In this document: positions 32,366 to 42,329 of the stretch, piece by piece
Layout: the number at the start of each line of letters is the position of its first letter
Numbering within the stretch: position 1 is the stretch's first letter
Assembly: GCA_964499865.1 (NCBI GenBank)
Contig: CAZCPY010000001.1
Coordinates: forward strand, 1 to 64,000
DNA length: 64,000 bases
DNA from: JANOGU01 sp964499865
GTDB lineage: Bacteria; Pseudomonadota; Alphaproteobacteria; Rhodobacterales; Rhodobacteraceae
Direction of reading: 5' to 3'
Notes under the pieces: generated by a model
The model's database searches: none
What the model was told of the DNA's origin: nothing
Seen by the model: only the letters and a program-made list of their open reading frames with translations
Translations under genes and position numbers: made by a program

Positions 32366-33747
32366 CCCTAATAACTGACCCCACACTGCTGTTAGCTGGT
32401 AATAGCGACTCCGCTACCACTCCCGGCGCCGAAATGACGATCGACACCGGCGCCAAGACTATCGCGTTAGTTCCGGGCTCAGGTGACTTAACGCTGAGCT
32501 CATCCGGCGCGACCGGACAGGCTCTGTACTCGGCCCTCAAGATTCTTTGGAAGAATAGTTCGACGTACATTAAATTCCCGTTCCCGATGGAGGCGATTAC
32601 GCCTGAGCAGTTCGAATTTATTAACGGTTGGCTTCCAGCTAACAATACGACTCGAAAAGCTATCAGGACTGCGGGGTGGGTAGAGAAAAATGCGTCCGGT
32701 AACGTGACAGCTATGTATTCTGGTGTGATTTCACTAGGTACGGTAGGCGCATCCGATCAGCCGTACTACCAACAAAGTGCTGGTGGGTTGCCGACAGACT
32801 TCGCGTTCCCGGGCGCCGTAAACGAGGCGATTCAGGTCCTTAGTGATCCGAACGGCGACGGGTCGTATGCGGACGGATTCGATTACAGAACGTACTGTAA
32901 ACTGTTCGCGCGTGAAGAGCAGAAGGTCTACGCCTCTGCGACGTTGTCGGACATCGGTGTTACGGCGATGACGTCAATCGTGTATCGATTCCCGCTAAGC
33001 AACGCTACCGATCTAAAAGTTCTTTCTAACGACGCAACAGTTGCCGCTGGCGGTGTCTACGCTAATATTGACGTAACGTACTTCGGTACAAACCAAGTTC
33101 GGAATATCGGCGGGGTGGACTATAACTTCCGCATCATCATAGACGGAGATAATAAGACCGCTGAACAAATATATACCAAAGTTCAGTACCTGTTAAGACA
33201 AAGCACTGACATCGACCAGGGCGCCGGCACAGTTCGAGGCGATACTGCCGACAGTTTGCTCCGTTTCGTAGGTGACACGCTAATTACATCTCAAGGCGTA
33301 TACATCGATAACTTCAGTTCCGCTGATGCGAACCGAATCACATTCACGACGTTCGAGGGTTCGCAGGTAACCTTCCCGTATGTAGCGTCAGGAACGCTTC
33401 AATTTAACGCGAACCTCGTAAACGACCCGGCCGCAGTCTATAGAATGTATTTCACGACACTACCTGGCGCCGGAAACGACTTTGGAGAATCCGGTGCGGT
33501 TATCGTACAAAATAGTAGCAACGTGGATATATCGGGCACAGTTACAGGCGCTACTATACCGTGGTCGTTTAATTATGACAGTAACGTACAGGGCGGCAGA
33601 ACCGCAGGAACTGATGCCGCTGTAACCGTGGTCGCCATCGGATTGACCACAGGCCAATATGCCAGTACAGCAGCTACGATTACTAGGTCAACGGGTCAAA
33701 CGATCGCTGTAACGTCCGCTCTAGAGCGTAACTACGTGAACGCGTGA
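32362..33747 (+). CDS. Tail fibre-associated virion protein, 461 residues
   Basis: I do not recognise a named family. The protein is beta-rich, soluble and Ser/Thr/Gly/Asp-rich. Segments such as EEQKVYASATLSDIGV and NVDISGTVTGATIPWSF resemble adapter or collar domains seen in phage fibre loci. It overlaps the previous gene by four bases and is followed four bases later by the hinge-like protein. I infer that it belongs to the same fibre assembly. Confidence 0.6.
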   Translation: MTLITDPTLLLAGNSDSATTPGAEMTIDTGAKTIALVPGSGDLTLSSSGATGQALYSALKILWKNSSTYIKFPFPMEAITPEQFEFINGWLPANNTTRKAIRTAGWVEKNASGNVTAMYSGVISLGTVGASDQPYYQQSAGGLPTDFAFPGAVNEAIQVLSDPNGDGSYADGFDYRTYCKLFAREEQKVYASATLSDIGVTAMTSIVYRFPLSNATDLKVLSNDATVAAGGVYANIDVTYFGTNQVRNIGGVDYNFRIIIDGDNKTAEQIYTKVQYLLRQSTDIDQGAGTVRGDTADSLLRFVGDTLITSQGVYIDNFSSADANRITFTTFEGSQVTFPYVASGTLQFNANLVNDPAAVYRMYFTTLPGAGNDFGESGAVIVQNSSNVDISGTVTGATIPWSFNYDSNVQGGRTAGTDAAVTVVAIGLTTGQYASTAATITRSTGQTIAVTSALERNYVNA

Positions 33748-33751
33748 TAGA

Positions 33752-34264
33752 ATGTTTACTTTCGATCCCACTAACAAGCGGATCATAGTCGATAACGGCG
33801 TTACCAGTTTCTCGGCTATCGATTTGTATAGCGACTGGAAGGAATGGGCGATACTGAACTCACAGTATGCGCCCGCCTTCCGGGTCGTAGGTGGTGACCC
33901 TATCGGCGGCGGCCTTTTTGTAGCTAGCTATTTCTTCCTGATCAATGGCTGGCGAGTCCGGCCGTACGAAGGTAATCACACGTTGACAATCGAGGGTAAT
34001 CTGATCGTAGATGGTGGTGGCGTACCGGTTGTTCCTACCTTAGGCGCGTATACAGTATCTGTACAATACACGGTTCCGGTTCAGGCGCAGGGTATATCAG
34101 TATCCGGCGGTTCTGGCCCGACCGCAAGTGAAATAGCACAGGAGGTATGGCAGCACGTTACAAGGACGCTATCGTCTGATCCAGGTACCGCTAATCATAC
34201 GATAACCCATCTAAAGCTTGACGGTATAGCGCTTAAGACGAATCTTATACCGGCGACATTATAA
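33752..34264 (+). CDS. Putative fibre hinge/adapter protein, 170 residues
   Basis: A 170-residue protein. The N-terminal 100 residues read as a compact beta domain (KRIIVDNGVTSFSAIDLYSDW, then LFVASYFFLINGWRV and NHTLTIEGNLIVDGG). I have seen this pattern in short structural proteins next to tail-fibre genes of several phages and prophages; the match is from memory. The C-terminal part (ASEIAQEVWQHVT) is a helix that is also common there. It is probably an attachment protein between fibre and baseplate. Confidence 0.6.
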   Translation: MFTFDPTNKRIIVDNGVTSFSAIDLYSDWKEWAILNSQYAPAFRVVGGDPIGGGLFVASYFFLINGWRVRPYEGNHTLTIEGNLIVDGGGVPVVPTLGAYTVSVQYTVPVQAQGISVSGGSGPTASEIAQEVWQHVTRTLSSDPGTANHTITHLKLDGIALKTNLIPATL

Positions 34265-34300
34265 TTTTTCGACAATAGAATAACAAAGAGGACCTAAATA

Positions 34301-35953
34301 ATGACCAGCCCCTTGTTTAAAGGCCAGCCGCTATTCATACAGCCTGCCGAGCCGGTGTTCGAAAAGAACGCTACTAAGTTATCTAAAGACACGAATTCGT
34401 GGGAACAGGAGATAATGGACGCGCTGCATCTGCAGTTTCCATATTTGGCCGACTATCCGATCTCGGTCGAAATGCGCAAGGCGGATGAAGATGCTGGTGT
34501 GGGGTTAGGTTCTATCAAAATCGGAGAAGTGGTCAAATTACCGGTAATCGTAAATTCTAATAGACTCCAGCCCTTAGACGTGTTCATCGATAAGAGCGGC
34601 CAACTCCAGGCCCTCACTAGAACATCCCTGGAGACTGCGCTTCAGACTCCTTATCTTGGCGCGCCGGTGAAACCCGGCGAGACAGGAGCGCAAACCGATA
34701 CTGCTATGACTGGTATGGTCATGGCTCCATATGACGGTAAGTACTCTTACGCATCCGCCAAACTAGATATCGCTCCAGATCATTTTTTAGCGGTCTTCAC
34801 CGATACTCGGATTGCCCGTCCTATGATCAAGGCAGCTGGGCAACGGTTCGCGGCGCACGTCGCTATTCCAGAGGATCGCCTCTCGTTGGTCACGACAAAG
34901 CAGGCCTCTGATAAAATCGTATCAGATGGAAAGTACCAGGCGAGCGACGGCGATGTTGTTTACGTAGCACATAACGTTCTATCTCTCGATGACGGAACTA
35001 AGTCCATTACAGCACCTCTAGTGGTGTCTCTTAACTCTGGTCAGGTTAAGATGGCATCCGGCGCTAAGCTCTACGGGCAGCGTACGAATGTGGACGGAAT
35101 GTTTAAGCTAGCGGCCAATCCGATAAAGAAGGTAGCTGGCGTGCTTATTCATAGAGGCGCCGACGGCTTAGTAGCCACGGAGCCGTTCCAGATACTGGGC
35201 GAGACAAAGAAAGGGCTACATGTAAAGACCGCGCATCTTGAAAAAGACATCGTGTTTACGTCGTCTACACCGGGGGCACTCGTAGTAACGCCGAACACTG
35301 TATATGCTGATAAGAGTTGGGCGCTAGTTCCGGTAACAGACGGCCTAGATCTCAGTAAGTTGGCTCATTCTGGAGCCGAACTAGCGTACGGAGATATCGA
35401 GGTCCGTAAGATCTCTGACACACGCATCGTTGTTAATGGTGATACGCGTCTAGGTAAAGTAGCAAGTACTTCTGGTATTTTGCTCGAGGATTGGTTGAGC
35501 AGCGTCTCTCCTAGAATGTCGAACGACGATATGATCACGGCCCTATCTAAGCTGGCAGAGGGTAAGTCAGTCTTTTTTACTGTTGATCCGTCTATGACCA
35601 AGCAGGCGGCAGAGCAGGTTCTTAGCGCGGCTGAGCGAGAAAACCTACTCACAGCTCTTGATTTTCTGATTGATAATGTCGATCTGCTCAAGACGGCGTC
35701 TGTCTTGGTTCCGCAAGATACGGTAGACTCAATCCTGGGTGTTAATTTCCTGACGCAGGAGAACATGTATAAGTTCGTAGATATGATTCCTCAGCTAGAG
35801 GACGCGCAGCAAGTACTAGCGCAGCTTCTTATGGCTGCGCGACTCGGGCTACCTATAGACCCGTCGCCGGTGCGCGGAGCTATGTTTTCAGTGGATTCGA
35901 TTCTAAATTCTCTAAGAGAGCTGCGAAACGTGACCGTCTCCCATACTAGATGA
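34301..35953 (+). CDS. Virion protein of unknown function, 550 residues
   Basis: I do not recognise this protein. It starts with a good AGAGGA ribosome site after a 36-base gap, so it may begin a sub-operon. The motif FEKNATKL lies near residue 21, and further K-x-A segments occur (LGKVAST, MTKQAAE, LSKLAEG, LLKTASV). These resemble the motif shared by the phage's head proteins. The central part is beta-rich and the C-terminal 130 residues are helical. It may be an inner-head or head-associated protein processed during maturation. That is inferred. Confidence 0.6.
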   Translation: MTSPLFKGQPLFIQPAEPVFEKNATKLSKDTNSWEQEIMDALHLQFPYLADYPISVEMRKADEDAGVGLGSIKIGEVVKLPVIVNSNRLQPLDVFIDKSGQLQALTRTSLETALQTPYLGAPVKPGETGAQTDTAMTGMVMAPYDGKYSYASAKLDIAPDHFLAVFTDTRIARPMIKAAGQRFAAHVAIPEDRLSLVTTKQASDKIVSDGKYQASDGDVVYVAHNVLSLDDGTKSITAPLVVSLNSGQVKMASGAKLYGQRTNVDGMFKLAANPIKKVAGVLIHRGADGLVATEPFQILGETKKGLHVKTAHLEKDIVFTSSTPGALVVTPNTVYADKSWALVPVTDGLDLSKLAHSGAELAYGDIEVRKISDTRIVVNGDTRLGKVASTSGILLEDWLSSVSPRMSNDDMITALSKLAEGKSVFFTVDPSMTKQAAEQVLSAAERENLLTALDFLIDNVDLLKTASVLVPQDTVDSILGVNFLTQENMYKFVDMIPQLEDAQQVLAQLLMAARLGLPIDPSPVRGAMFSVDSILNSLRELRNVTVSHTR

Positions 35954-35956
35954 TGT

Positions 35957-37045
35957 ATGAGCAAGAAGCCGGTTCTGCTGACTAGGCCGCAAATATGCAG
36001 AACCTATAAGATAGCGGACAGGACTCTCCGAGCTTTGGAAGAATCTAAGCTCGTGCAATTTAATTGGGTAGCAGTTAACGGTCTGTTACGCGCCGAGATA
36101 ACACCTGATAACGAGATGTTACTCGAGTGCGCGCGCATAGACGCGCCGTCCATGAAGCTGGACCGATCGTCGTTCAAGGTATACCCATTTGAGCGGTTCA
36201 TGTTCTTACGGTTCTTTCAGATGGATGCTGGTGACCTATACTCAGAGTTAGTTGATCGAGGATTCATTAATCCGAAAAAACTACCTGAGTCGTTCATCGA
36301 GGACAGGTTCGGTGTCTATACTGAACAAGTACCGTCCGCGCTCAAGAAGTGCATCATGGAGAAGAGGGAGCCTACAGAAAAGGAACGACCCCTTTTCGAT
36401 ACGCTGCTAAGAATTGGTCGCGTGGATCACGTCTACAACAATCCACATCTCGAACAATCTTTTGAATTGCTTCAAGATCCAGGCGTGAAGGATTTGATAC
36501 AAGTGGCTTGTGCCACATCATCATCTACCGGTGAAGTGGCGAGCTTCCTGGCTGATATGTTCCGCACGGACTTCCCGCCCGAAGCGGTCTTGCTCTATCA
36601 ATGGCTATTTAGCGATTTCAATGCCATGGACACCGAAGATATAAACAATTATCTCGGGCACGTCTCTAAGGCGCAAAAAGCAGTTTTAGTCCGATGCATG
36701 AATAAGCCGGTATCTACCTTGAAGGCCCATCTCGGATTCATAAACGATATTACGCGAGAAGAAGCTTACGATATTGCCAAGCGCGAAACTATCAAGCACA
36801 TGCTGGCGTCGCTGGATGATACGTCTGTAGAAGGCATGCAGCGCTTCCACGCGTCCTTGAAATCATTTATGCTGTTCGTTGACCGTGAAGACAGAGAACG
36901 GACGGGCCATACGTTAGATACCAAGACTACATTACCGCCTTTATTCCCGGCGATTAAAGTTCAGTCGGTGAAGACCACGGAAAGTAGTATCTTTCGATTA
37001 CCCGTAGCTGTCGATACCGCAGATGCGAAAGCTTCCTCAAATTAA
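35957..37045 (+). CDS. Helix-turn-helix protein, putative small terminase subunit
   Basis: A 362-residue protein. Residues about 8-35 form a MerR/excisionase-type helix-turn-helix (LLTRPQICRTYKIADRTLRALE). The rest is helical with no catalytic motif. It lies immediately upstream of the large terminase and overlaps its start by 23 bases. A DNA-binding protein in that position is usually the small terminase, which recognises the packaging site. At 362 residues it is longer than most small terminases, so the call is positional and tentative. It could instead be a DNA-binding packaging regulator. Confidence 0.5.
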   Translation: MSKKPVLLTRPQICRTYKIADRTLRALEESKLVQFNWVAVNGLLRAEITPDNEMLLECARIDAPSMKLDRSSFKVYPFERFMFLRFFQMDAGDLYSELVDRGFINPKKLPESFIEDRFGVYTEQVPSALKKCIMEKREPTEKERPLFDTLLRIGRVDHVYNNPHLEQSFELLQDPGVKDLIQVACATSSSTGEVASFLADMFRTDFPPEAVLLYQWLFSDFNAMDTEDINNYLGHVSKAQKAVLVRCMNKPVSTLKAHLGFINDITREEAYDIAKRETIKHMLASLDDTSVEGMQRFHASLKSFMLFVDREDRERTGHTLDTKTTLPPLFPAIKVQSVKTTESSIFRLPVAVDTADAKASSN

Positions 37046-38843
37046 TTCAGGACTGATTAAGACTAACGAGCTCGATCGGTTAGAGCAGGCCGTCTCTTTG
37101 ATGGAAGAGGAGGCAAACCGATTCGAGCAGGAGACGGATTGGGGTGCGTTAAATACAGAGATTGAGGCGCACTACGAAGCAAACGCCGAACAGGCGGCAG
37201 AGTCGTTTGACTATAATTTTGAGTCCGAGGCGACCGTAACAGATATGGTCCGGTCTCTGATAGAAGTCGACGGCCGACCTTTCGAGATAGACTCGCAGCC
37301 GTTTATTCGAGGGCTCCTAGATCTATCAGAAGAGTACCCAATAGGAAGTCGAAATCAGTTATGGGCCACTTCTAGACAGATAGGTAAGAGCACTTCCCAG
37401 GCGGCGAAGCTTGCTGTGTTGGGTGCTGCGACGCCAGCTTTCAAAGCTCTGTATGTGGCGCCGCGGGGTGAGCAAGTATCTTTATTCTCCTCGCAGCGCT
37501 TTCGCACTATATGCGAAGATTCTCCTAATATGAGCCCGTGGGTCGATCCTAATAACACCTTGTGGCAAGTGTTTAACCGATCCTTCAAAAACGGATCGAC
37601 GTTCACATTCCGGTCATGCTATTTAAGTGCCGACCCGATCCGGGGTATTACGGCCCAGATGCTAGCTATAGACGAGATTCAGGATATTATTTCAGACGGT
37701 ATATCCGTTATCGAAGCGTGTCAATCACGCTTTCCAAAAACTCGGTTTCGTTGTTACGCCGGTACGCATAAAACTACTAGCAACGTTATCAACCGTCTAT
37801 GGCAGAATACTTGTCAATTTGAATGGTTGATAAAGTGTGACGGGTGTAATACTTGGAACTTCCCGGATGAGTCGATTATTGCTGAAGACGCTTATAGATG
37901 TACAGCTGCGAAGTGTAGAAAGAAGCTCAATATGTTAAACGGGGCGTGGGTCCCTCAGAATACGTCCAAGCTCGATGAATCGTGGGGCTTCAGAATCTCT
38001 CAGCTATTTGTGCCGTACCTGGATCACGCCGATGTCCGTAGGCTACAAACCGATCCAAATATAACGCGCCAGAAATTCTATAACGAAATCCTAGGTCTTC
38101 CATACGACGAAGGTTCCCTGGTGCTGACCCCGAGGGTCATGGCGGAGGCGTCCCTCACATCGCCGATGTCATCTTTCGAACAGATGCGCAAATTGGCGGC
38201 GGCCGGTCACAAATTATACGCGGGAGTAGACTACGGTACAGGACTCGGTGTTAATCCGTCATTCACTGTGTTAGCTATCGGCTACTGGAATCCGAGAGAC
38301 TTTTTCGAAGTTTTGTACATGAAAAAGTTTGTTGGACCTGAAGCAGAGCTATCAGGACAACCGGCACTAATAAATCGTATCTGTCGAGACGCGGGTGTGT
38401 TTGCACTCGGGTGCGACTGGGGCTTTGGCGCCGATAAAAACGCCCGGCTTATAAGCGAGTTCGGGTGGAGAAAGACAGGCAGCCGAGACGTTCTACTAGA
38501 GTTTCAATACACGCGACAGAATGTAGAGGCTGTATGGAAGGGATTAGGTGAGGGGAACGATCTATCTCCGTCTACCGCTAAATACATGCTCGACCGAACA
38601 AAAAGTATGGGTACGTTAATCGACGCTATTAGGCGGCAAAAAACCAGGTTCTTTAGAACTGAGGATATGTCTCCGTATCTGGCAGACTTCACATCGATAT
38701 ATGTGGAATACGATGATAGAACGAATACTATGACATACGATCACAGCTACCCAGACGATGCCTTCCACGCTGTAAACTATGCATACAGTGCCTGCCGCCA
38801 ATTCCGTGGCGTACTGACACCCACAGGCCTTCCGAAAGTATGA
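37023..38843 (+). CDS. Terminase large subunit (packaging ATPase and nuclease)
   Basis: A 606-residue protein with a complete packaging motor. Walker A is ATSRQIGKST (115-124), Walker B with catalytic Glu is MLAIDEIQ (213-220) and motif III is YAGTHKTTS (about 245-253). A zinc-ribbon-like cluster C272-C275-C293-C298 lies between ATPase and nuclease. The nuclease acidic residues are in AGVDYGTGLG (about 395-405), LGCDWGFGADKN and YPDDAFHAVNYAY near the end. The zinc module between domains recalls the GpA family. It cuts concatemeric DNA and drives it into the prohead through the portal. No intein is present here, unlike in the portal. Confidence 0.95.
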   Translation: MRKLPQINSGLIKTNELDRLEQAVSLMEEEANRFEQETDWGALNTEIEAHYEANAEQAAESFDYNFESEATVTDMVRSLIEVDGRPFEIDSQPFIRGLLDLSEEYPIGSRNQLWATSRQIGKSTSQAAKLAVLGAATPAFKALYVAPRGEQVSLFSSQRFRTICEDSPNMSPWVDPNNTLWQVFNRSFKNGSTFTFRSCYLSADPIRGITAQMLAIDEIQDIISDGISVIEACQSRFPKTRFRCYAGTHKTTSNVINRLWQNTCQFEWLIKCDGCNTWNFPDESIIAEDAYRCTAAKCRKKLNMLNGAWVPQNTSKLDESWGFRISQLFVPYLDHADVRRLQTDPNITRQKFYNEILGLPYDEGSLVLTPRVMAEASLTSPMSSFEQMRKLAAAGHKLYAGVDYGTGLGVNPSFTVLAIGYWNPRDFFEVLYMKKFVGPEAELSGQPALINRICRDAGVFALGCDWGFGADKNARLISEFGWRKTGSRDVLLEFQYTRQNVEAVWKGLGEGNDLSPSTAKYMLDRTKSMGTLIDAIRRQKTRFFRTEDMSPYLADFTSIYVEYDDRTNTMTYDHSYPDDAFHAVNYAYSACRQFRGVLTPTGLPKV

Positions 38844-38871
38844 TTGTTACAATACCAGGTAGTCGACTATC

Positions 38872-39987
38872 ATGGATACATTTAAACTTCACTTAACGGC
38901 TCGGAGAGCTGCCGACGATTTTCTTCAAAAAGCTACGAGCCTAGACGAGGCTATATCCAAGGTAGCGGCCGAAGAAAGTCTGAATCCGGCGCAGATTCAA
39001 CGTGTTATTGAGATCGCCAATCACCAAGTAAATGATGTCCTTCGAGATAAGTCTCAGGATAAAACATACACGTTTAAGGTCGCTAGTTATGCCGGAGTGC
39101 GTGAAGCACTGGCCGGTCCGCAAGAGGATCGCGTGCCTGTTACAAAGCTCGCGGAAGCGTTGACCGCGATTAAGCACAATAAGACTGCCGAACTAGAGAA
39201 ACGAGCAGCAGAATTTTCTGCGTCTATTCCGGAAGACGCGGAACTAAGGAAGGCTAGACTCCGAGCCACGGAGGCGGCTATCGAGCAGACGATCAAGATT
39301 GCTGAATCACTCAAGAGTCGTGTAGACGCTGCTCTTCTCGTGGAAAAGCAGGATCTCGGGAAGGCCTTGGATAAGTTAGCTCAAGACGCGATGTACTTCA
39401 TCACGATCGAAAAAGGAAAATTAAGCGAGCTTAAGAAGTACGCGCAAGCTGCTATGCCTGACTTCAACGGCTGGCAGCACGTATTCGAACATGTTCGCGC
39501 TAATCTAGAGAAACTTGGCCATCCTTACAGAGGAGAATTATCTACAGACGTAGAGCTGCGCAAAGATACGGGCGCGCCGTCCTCCGGACCTGTACCGCTC
39601 ACTGGGCCTATCACTAGGGTTAACGGAGCATCTCCGCTGTATGCTACTCTAGAACCTATCCGTACTAAAGTGTCAATAGTAGATGCGCTTAATCACTGGA
39701 AGAATGAGTTTGATTCTTTGGCAAGTTCTATGCGCACAAATCAGCGGGTCTTGGTAGACAATGCGTCGACAGACATGGAGATTTCGAGACTGACCAGTGG
39801 GCTTATGAAGTGCGCCCAAGAACTGCTTAAGCAAGCGTCAGTGAATCCGCCCATGCTTCGGCAATACAATCTTAAAAATGAAGCTCTTCGGCGTCAATTC
39901 ACGCCCGGGCAAGATATGAAGAGTTGGCTCACTCAAACACTCAATGCGCATAAAGAGCGTATGACCAGCCCCACCATCCCGCTATGA
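38872..39987 (+). CDS. Helical virion or scaffold-related protein, 371 residues
   Basis: I do not recognise a family. The protein is almost entirely helical and rich in Ala, Lys and Glu, with many K-x-A segments (ISKVAAEES, VTKLAEALT, TIKIAESL, LMKCAQELL, LLKQASV). These match the short motif in the capsid and scaffold proteins. It lies 28 bases after the large terminase and precedes an ATGA-coupled membrane-segment protein. It is probably a head-interior or scaffold-like protein cleaved at maturation. A palindrome (TAGTCGACTA) lies just upstream of its start. Confidence 0.55.
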   Translation: MDTFKLHLTARRAADDFLQKATSLDEAISKVAAEESLNPAQIQRVIEIANHQVNDVLRDKSQDKTYTFKVASYAGVREALAGPQEDRVPVTKLAEALTAIKHNKTAELEKRAAEFSASIPEDAELRKARLRATEAAIEQTIKIAESLKSRVDAALLVEKQDLGKALDKLAQDAMYFITIEKGKLSELKKYAQAAMPDFNGWQHVFEHVRANLEKLGHPYRGELSTDVELRKDTGAPSSGPVPLTGPITRVNGASPLYATLEPIRTKVSIVDALNHWKNEFDSLASSMRTNQRVLVDNASTDMEISRLTSGLMKCAQELLKQASVNPPMLRQYNLKNEALRRQFTPGQDMKSWLTQTLNAHKERMTSPTIPL

Positions 39988-40787
39988 TTAATGCTATATA
40001 CGACCGGTACTCTTTTGCTTTTCCTAATACTGACGAAAACGAAGTAGAGAAATTTGCTGCGGAGTGCGCCCTACGTATTGCAGATAACGATACTGAGTGG
40101 GTGCAGAAAACAGCTGCAGAACTGACCGTGTTGGCGGCTGGTGACGAAGCCGTCGTTGACCGGCTATACGCAGTATTAGATAATATCGCCGCGATCGGTT
40201 CCCAAGTAGAGAAAATGGCTGCTGAGGTTTTAGCTGCTGCAGGCCCTGGTACAGTAATGGAGAAAGTCTCAGGAGTATCGGCACGCATCGACTCGATACT
40301 ACAAAAACAAGATGAACGCATATCTGAGTTGACTAGGCAGGTACAAGAATCGGGATCACAGAAAAAAGAGCAAAAATCATCCGTGACGCCTTGGTTATTA
40401 GGAGGCGCAGCTTTAGCTTCGGTCGTTGGTCCTGTATTAGTGGGTGCTTACCAGAAGCGCCAGAACCACGAACGAGCGCAACAAACTCTTCACACCGTTC
40501 TACGCACCAATCAGCATTTGAGAAACGATCCGAACATCCTACTTTACCACAACACAATCGCCAACTTCGCGCCGCATATTGCTCAAGATCCCGTACTCCT
40601 ACAGAACATTCTCAACCACGTGCACACATTAGGGCCGACCGCACTCAGCACGGGAATGGTTAAAGAACTTGTGGACATAGGAGAGAAGCATCAGAAGATC
40701 AACGCAGGCGCTAGCCCGCTGACAGCTGCTAGAGACAGTCTGGATGTAGTCCAAAAGATGCGCGGTGTGGTTCCTGGCCTTAAGTGA
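39984..40787 (+). CDS. Membrane-segment-containing virion protein, 267 residues
   Basis: A helical, Ala/Glu-rich N-terminal half carries VEKFAAECA, VQKTAAELT and VEKMAAEV, the shared K-x-A pattern. Residues about 130-155 (TPWLLGGAALASVVGPVLVGAY) form a clear transmembrane-like stretch preceded by a coiled-coil-like segment. The C-terminal part is helical and His/Gln-rich. It may be a head or ejected protein that contacts host membrane. The family is not recognised. Confidence 0.55.
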   Translation: MINAIYDRYSFAFPNTDENEVEKFAAECALRIADNDTEWVQKTAAELTVLAAGDEAVVDRLYAVLDNIAAIGSQVEKMAAEVLAAAGPGTVMEKVSGVSARIDSILQKQDERISELTRQVQESGSQKKEQKSSVTPWLLGGAALASVVGPVLVGAYQKRQNHERAQQTLHTVLRTNQHLRNDPNILLYHNTIANFAPHIAQDPVLLQNILNHVHTLGPTALSTGMVKELVDIGEKHQKINAGASPLTAARDSLDVVQKMRGVVPGLK

Positions 40788-40993
40788 TGGATATAAGCAT
40801 CGAATATAAGCAGCTGTCGCAGCCGCATAGGATAGTCGAAGAGCAAGATCCTAGACGTCAAGAGGAGCCCAGCGATGATTTCCCCCTGCAAGCGGCGCAC
40901 ATTCGCAATAGAGCACGCCGTAATGCTTTGCGTCCAAGCTCCGGACAGACTAAATTAGCTGCGTTTATACAATACATTCGTAATCGCCTTTGA
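40787..40993 (+). CDS. Small basic protein, 68 residues
   Basis: A 68-residue charged protein with a central RQEEPSDDFPLQ segment and a basic C-terminal half (RNRARRNALRP). A GTG at 40784 is the alternative start, but the ATG at 40787 overlaps the previous stop by one base, which suits coupling. No homology is recognised. It may be a packaging or assembly peptide, given that it lies directly before the prohead protease. Confidence 0.5.
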   Translation: MDISIEYKQLSQPHRIVEEQDPRRQEEPSDDFPLQAAHIRNRARRNALRPSSGQTKLAAFIQYIRNRL

Positions 40994-40995
40994 GT

Positions 40996-42327
40996 ATGTC
41001 TGATACGACCTTCGGTTTCTCTAAAACAATCGCTGGATTTGATGATCTTCCTAATTGGGGACCATCTAGCCAGCTAATACTCCCTGGTCGGTTCGAGAAA
41101 ATTGCGCAAGAAACCTTCACTCCTGATTCATTGCTAGAAGTTATAGCTCGACTACAACCAGACAGTCGTGGAGTGTATGCTCTCATAAACGCGCTCGGTG
41201 CTTATGAGTACTGGGGAGTTAACAGAAACGGAGACGCGTTCCCTTCGTGGAGTTTGATTGGCGCGCCGCCTCCGTCGGTGGTTATAGACAACATTGTACA
41301 GAAGGCTAAAGAGCGAAAGATAGATTGGAAAACACCCGAACGATACGGACATGAGACGTTCGTTACAGATGCAAAGGCATACCCAAACCACGCTAATAAA
41401 GACCCGGAGAAAAAGATAGGTGATGTTATAGCGTCGGCATATAACCCTAAGATGCATCGGGCCGAGTTAGTGGTATTCATTCTTAGAGATAGGGCTCCGG
41501 AAGTTGTTAGAAACCTGGAGAATGATGTGCCGGTTCCCTGGTCTATGGGTAGCAGACTGCCTGCTGACCATTGCAGCCTATGCGCGAACTTAGCCAGAAA
41601 CAGAGCGGAATACTGTTCACATTTGCGCACCGCAATGGGACACACATTGCCGGATGGGCGTAAAGTCTTCGCGTTCAACTTTTTCCCTAAATTTTTTGAT
41701 ATATCTGCGGTGACCAGGCCGGCGGATAACAGCGCTTGGACACTCCGCAAAGTCGCGTCTTTGAGCCGTAGTCGCCCAGTACCCCCTGAGAAGAAATATG
41801 ATCAGGAGTTACCGAGTACGGTCAATACTATCGACGCCGCGCTACTTAGTAAGGTGGCCGCCGATCGTAGCGCTGTTGTTCCGCTGTCAACCCGATCCAT
41901 GGCGGCACTTACTAAACTTGGATTCTTATCTGCGGTACAGCATTGCGCTGCGGTTGGTATCTTATTAACGAATAAAGAAGCCGTGGCGCTAGGTATGTCT
42001 GATGAGCTCATAAAATCAGCTACATTGTCGTTCGACAAGCTAGATCGGCACGTATTAGACATACTATCTGACGATGTGAAAAATCGGTCAATGTTTGAGC
42101 CTTATTTCAGTGCTCGCGTGACCAAGTTGGCATCAACGGATAAAACCATCCAGTCGTGTAGATTTGCGAAGCTATTTGACCTTAATACAATGAATTTGTT
42201 AACTAGCTTTGTCGAGTCCAGCGGGGCAGTCGCCTTTGCGCTCGAAAAAGAAGCAGCTTTCTCGCGGCTGGTTACTCCAAAACCTCAACAAATGTGGCTT
42301 CCTTTCGTTGTAGCCACCCTCAGCTAA
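40996..42327 (+). CDS. Prohead maturation protease (assemblin/herpesvirus-type fold), with Cys cluster
   Basis: A 443-residue protein starting at ATG 40996. Residues about 60-250 show the phage prohead-protease pattern: GVNRNGDAF, NHANKDPEKKIGDVIASAYN with His132, a VVFILRD strand, PWSMGSRLP with Ser183/Ser186 as likely nucleophile region, and FFDISAVTRPADNSAW. The last resembles the conserved ...S.VT.PAN... segment of these enzymes. C193, C196 and C207 form an unusual Cys cluster after the Ser. FEKIA at 33-37 matches the phage-wide K-x-A motif and could be an autocleavage site. It would cleave scaffold and capsid precursors during head maturation. It lies directly upstream of the scaffold and capsid genes. 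Confidence 0.8.
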   Translation: MSDTTFGFSKTIAGFDDLPNWGPSSQLILPGRFEKIAQETFTPDSLLEVIARLQPDSRGVYALINALGAYEYWGVNRNGDAFPSWSLIGAPPPSVVIDNIVQKAKERKIDWKTPERYGHETFVTDAKAYPNHANKDPEKKIGDVIASAYNPKMHRAELVVFILRDRAPEVVRNLENDVPVPWSMGSRLPADHCSLCANLARNRAEYCSHLRTAMGHTLPDGRKVFAFNFFPKFFDISAVTRPADNSAWTLRKVASLSRSRPVPPEKKYDQELPSTVNTIDAALLSKVAADRSAVVPLSTRSMAALTKLGFLSAVQHCAAVGILLTNKEAVALGMSDELIKSATLSFDKLDRHVLDILSDDVKNRSMFEPYFSARVTKLASTDKTIQSCRFAKLFDLNTMNLLTSFVESSGAVAFALEKEAAFSRLVTPKPQQMWLPFVVATLS

Positions 42328-42329
42328 CT

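Noticed and set aside
37023..38843. An intein in the large terminase, given inteins elsewhere
   Set aside because: All terminase motifs are contiguous in the usual order and the total length (606) is normal, so none is present.
40787..40993. A GTG start at 40784 for the small protein
   Set aside because: The next codon is an ATG overlapping the previous stop by one base, the usual coupled start in this genome, so ATG was used.
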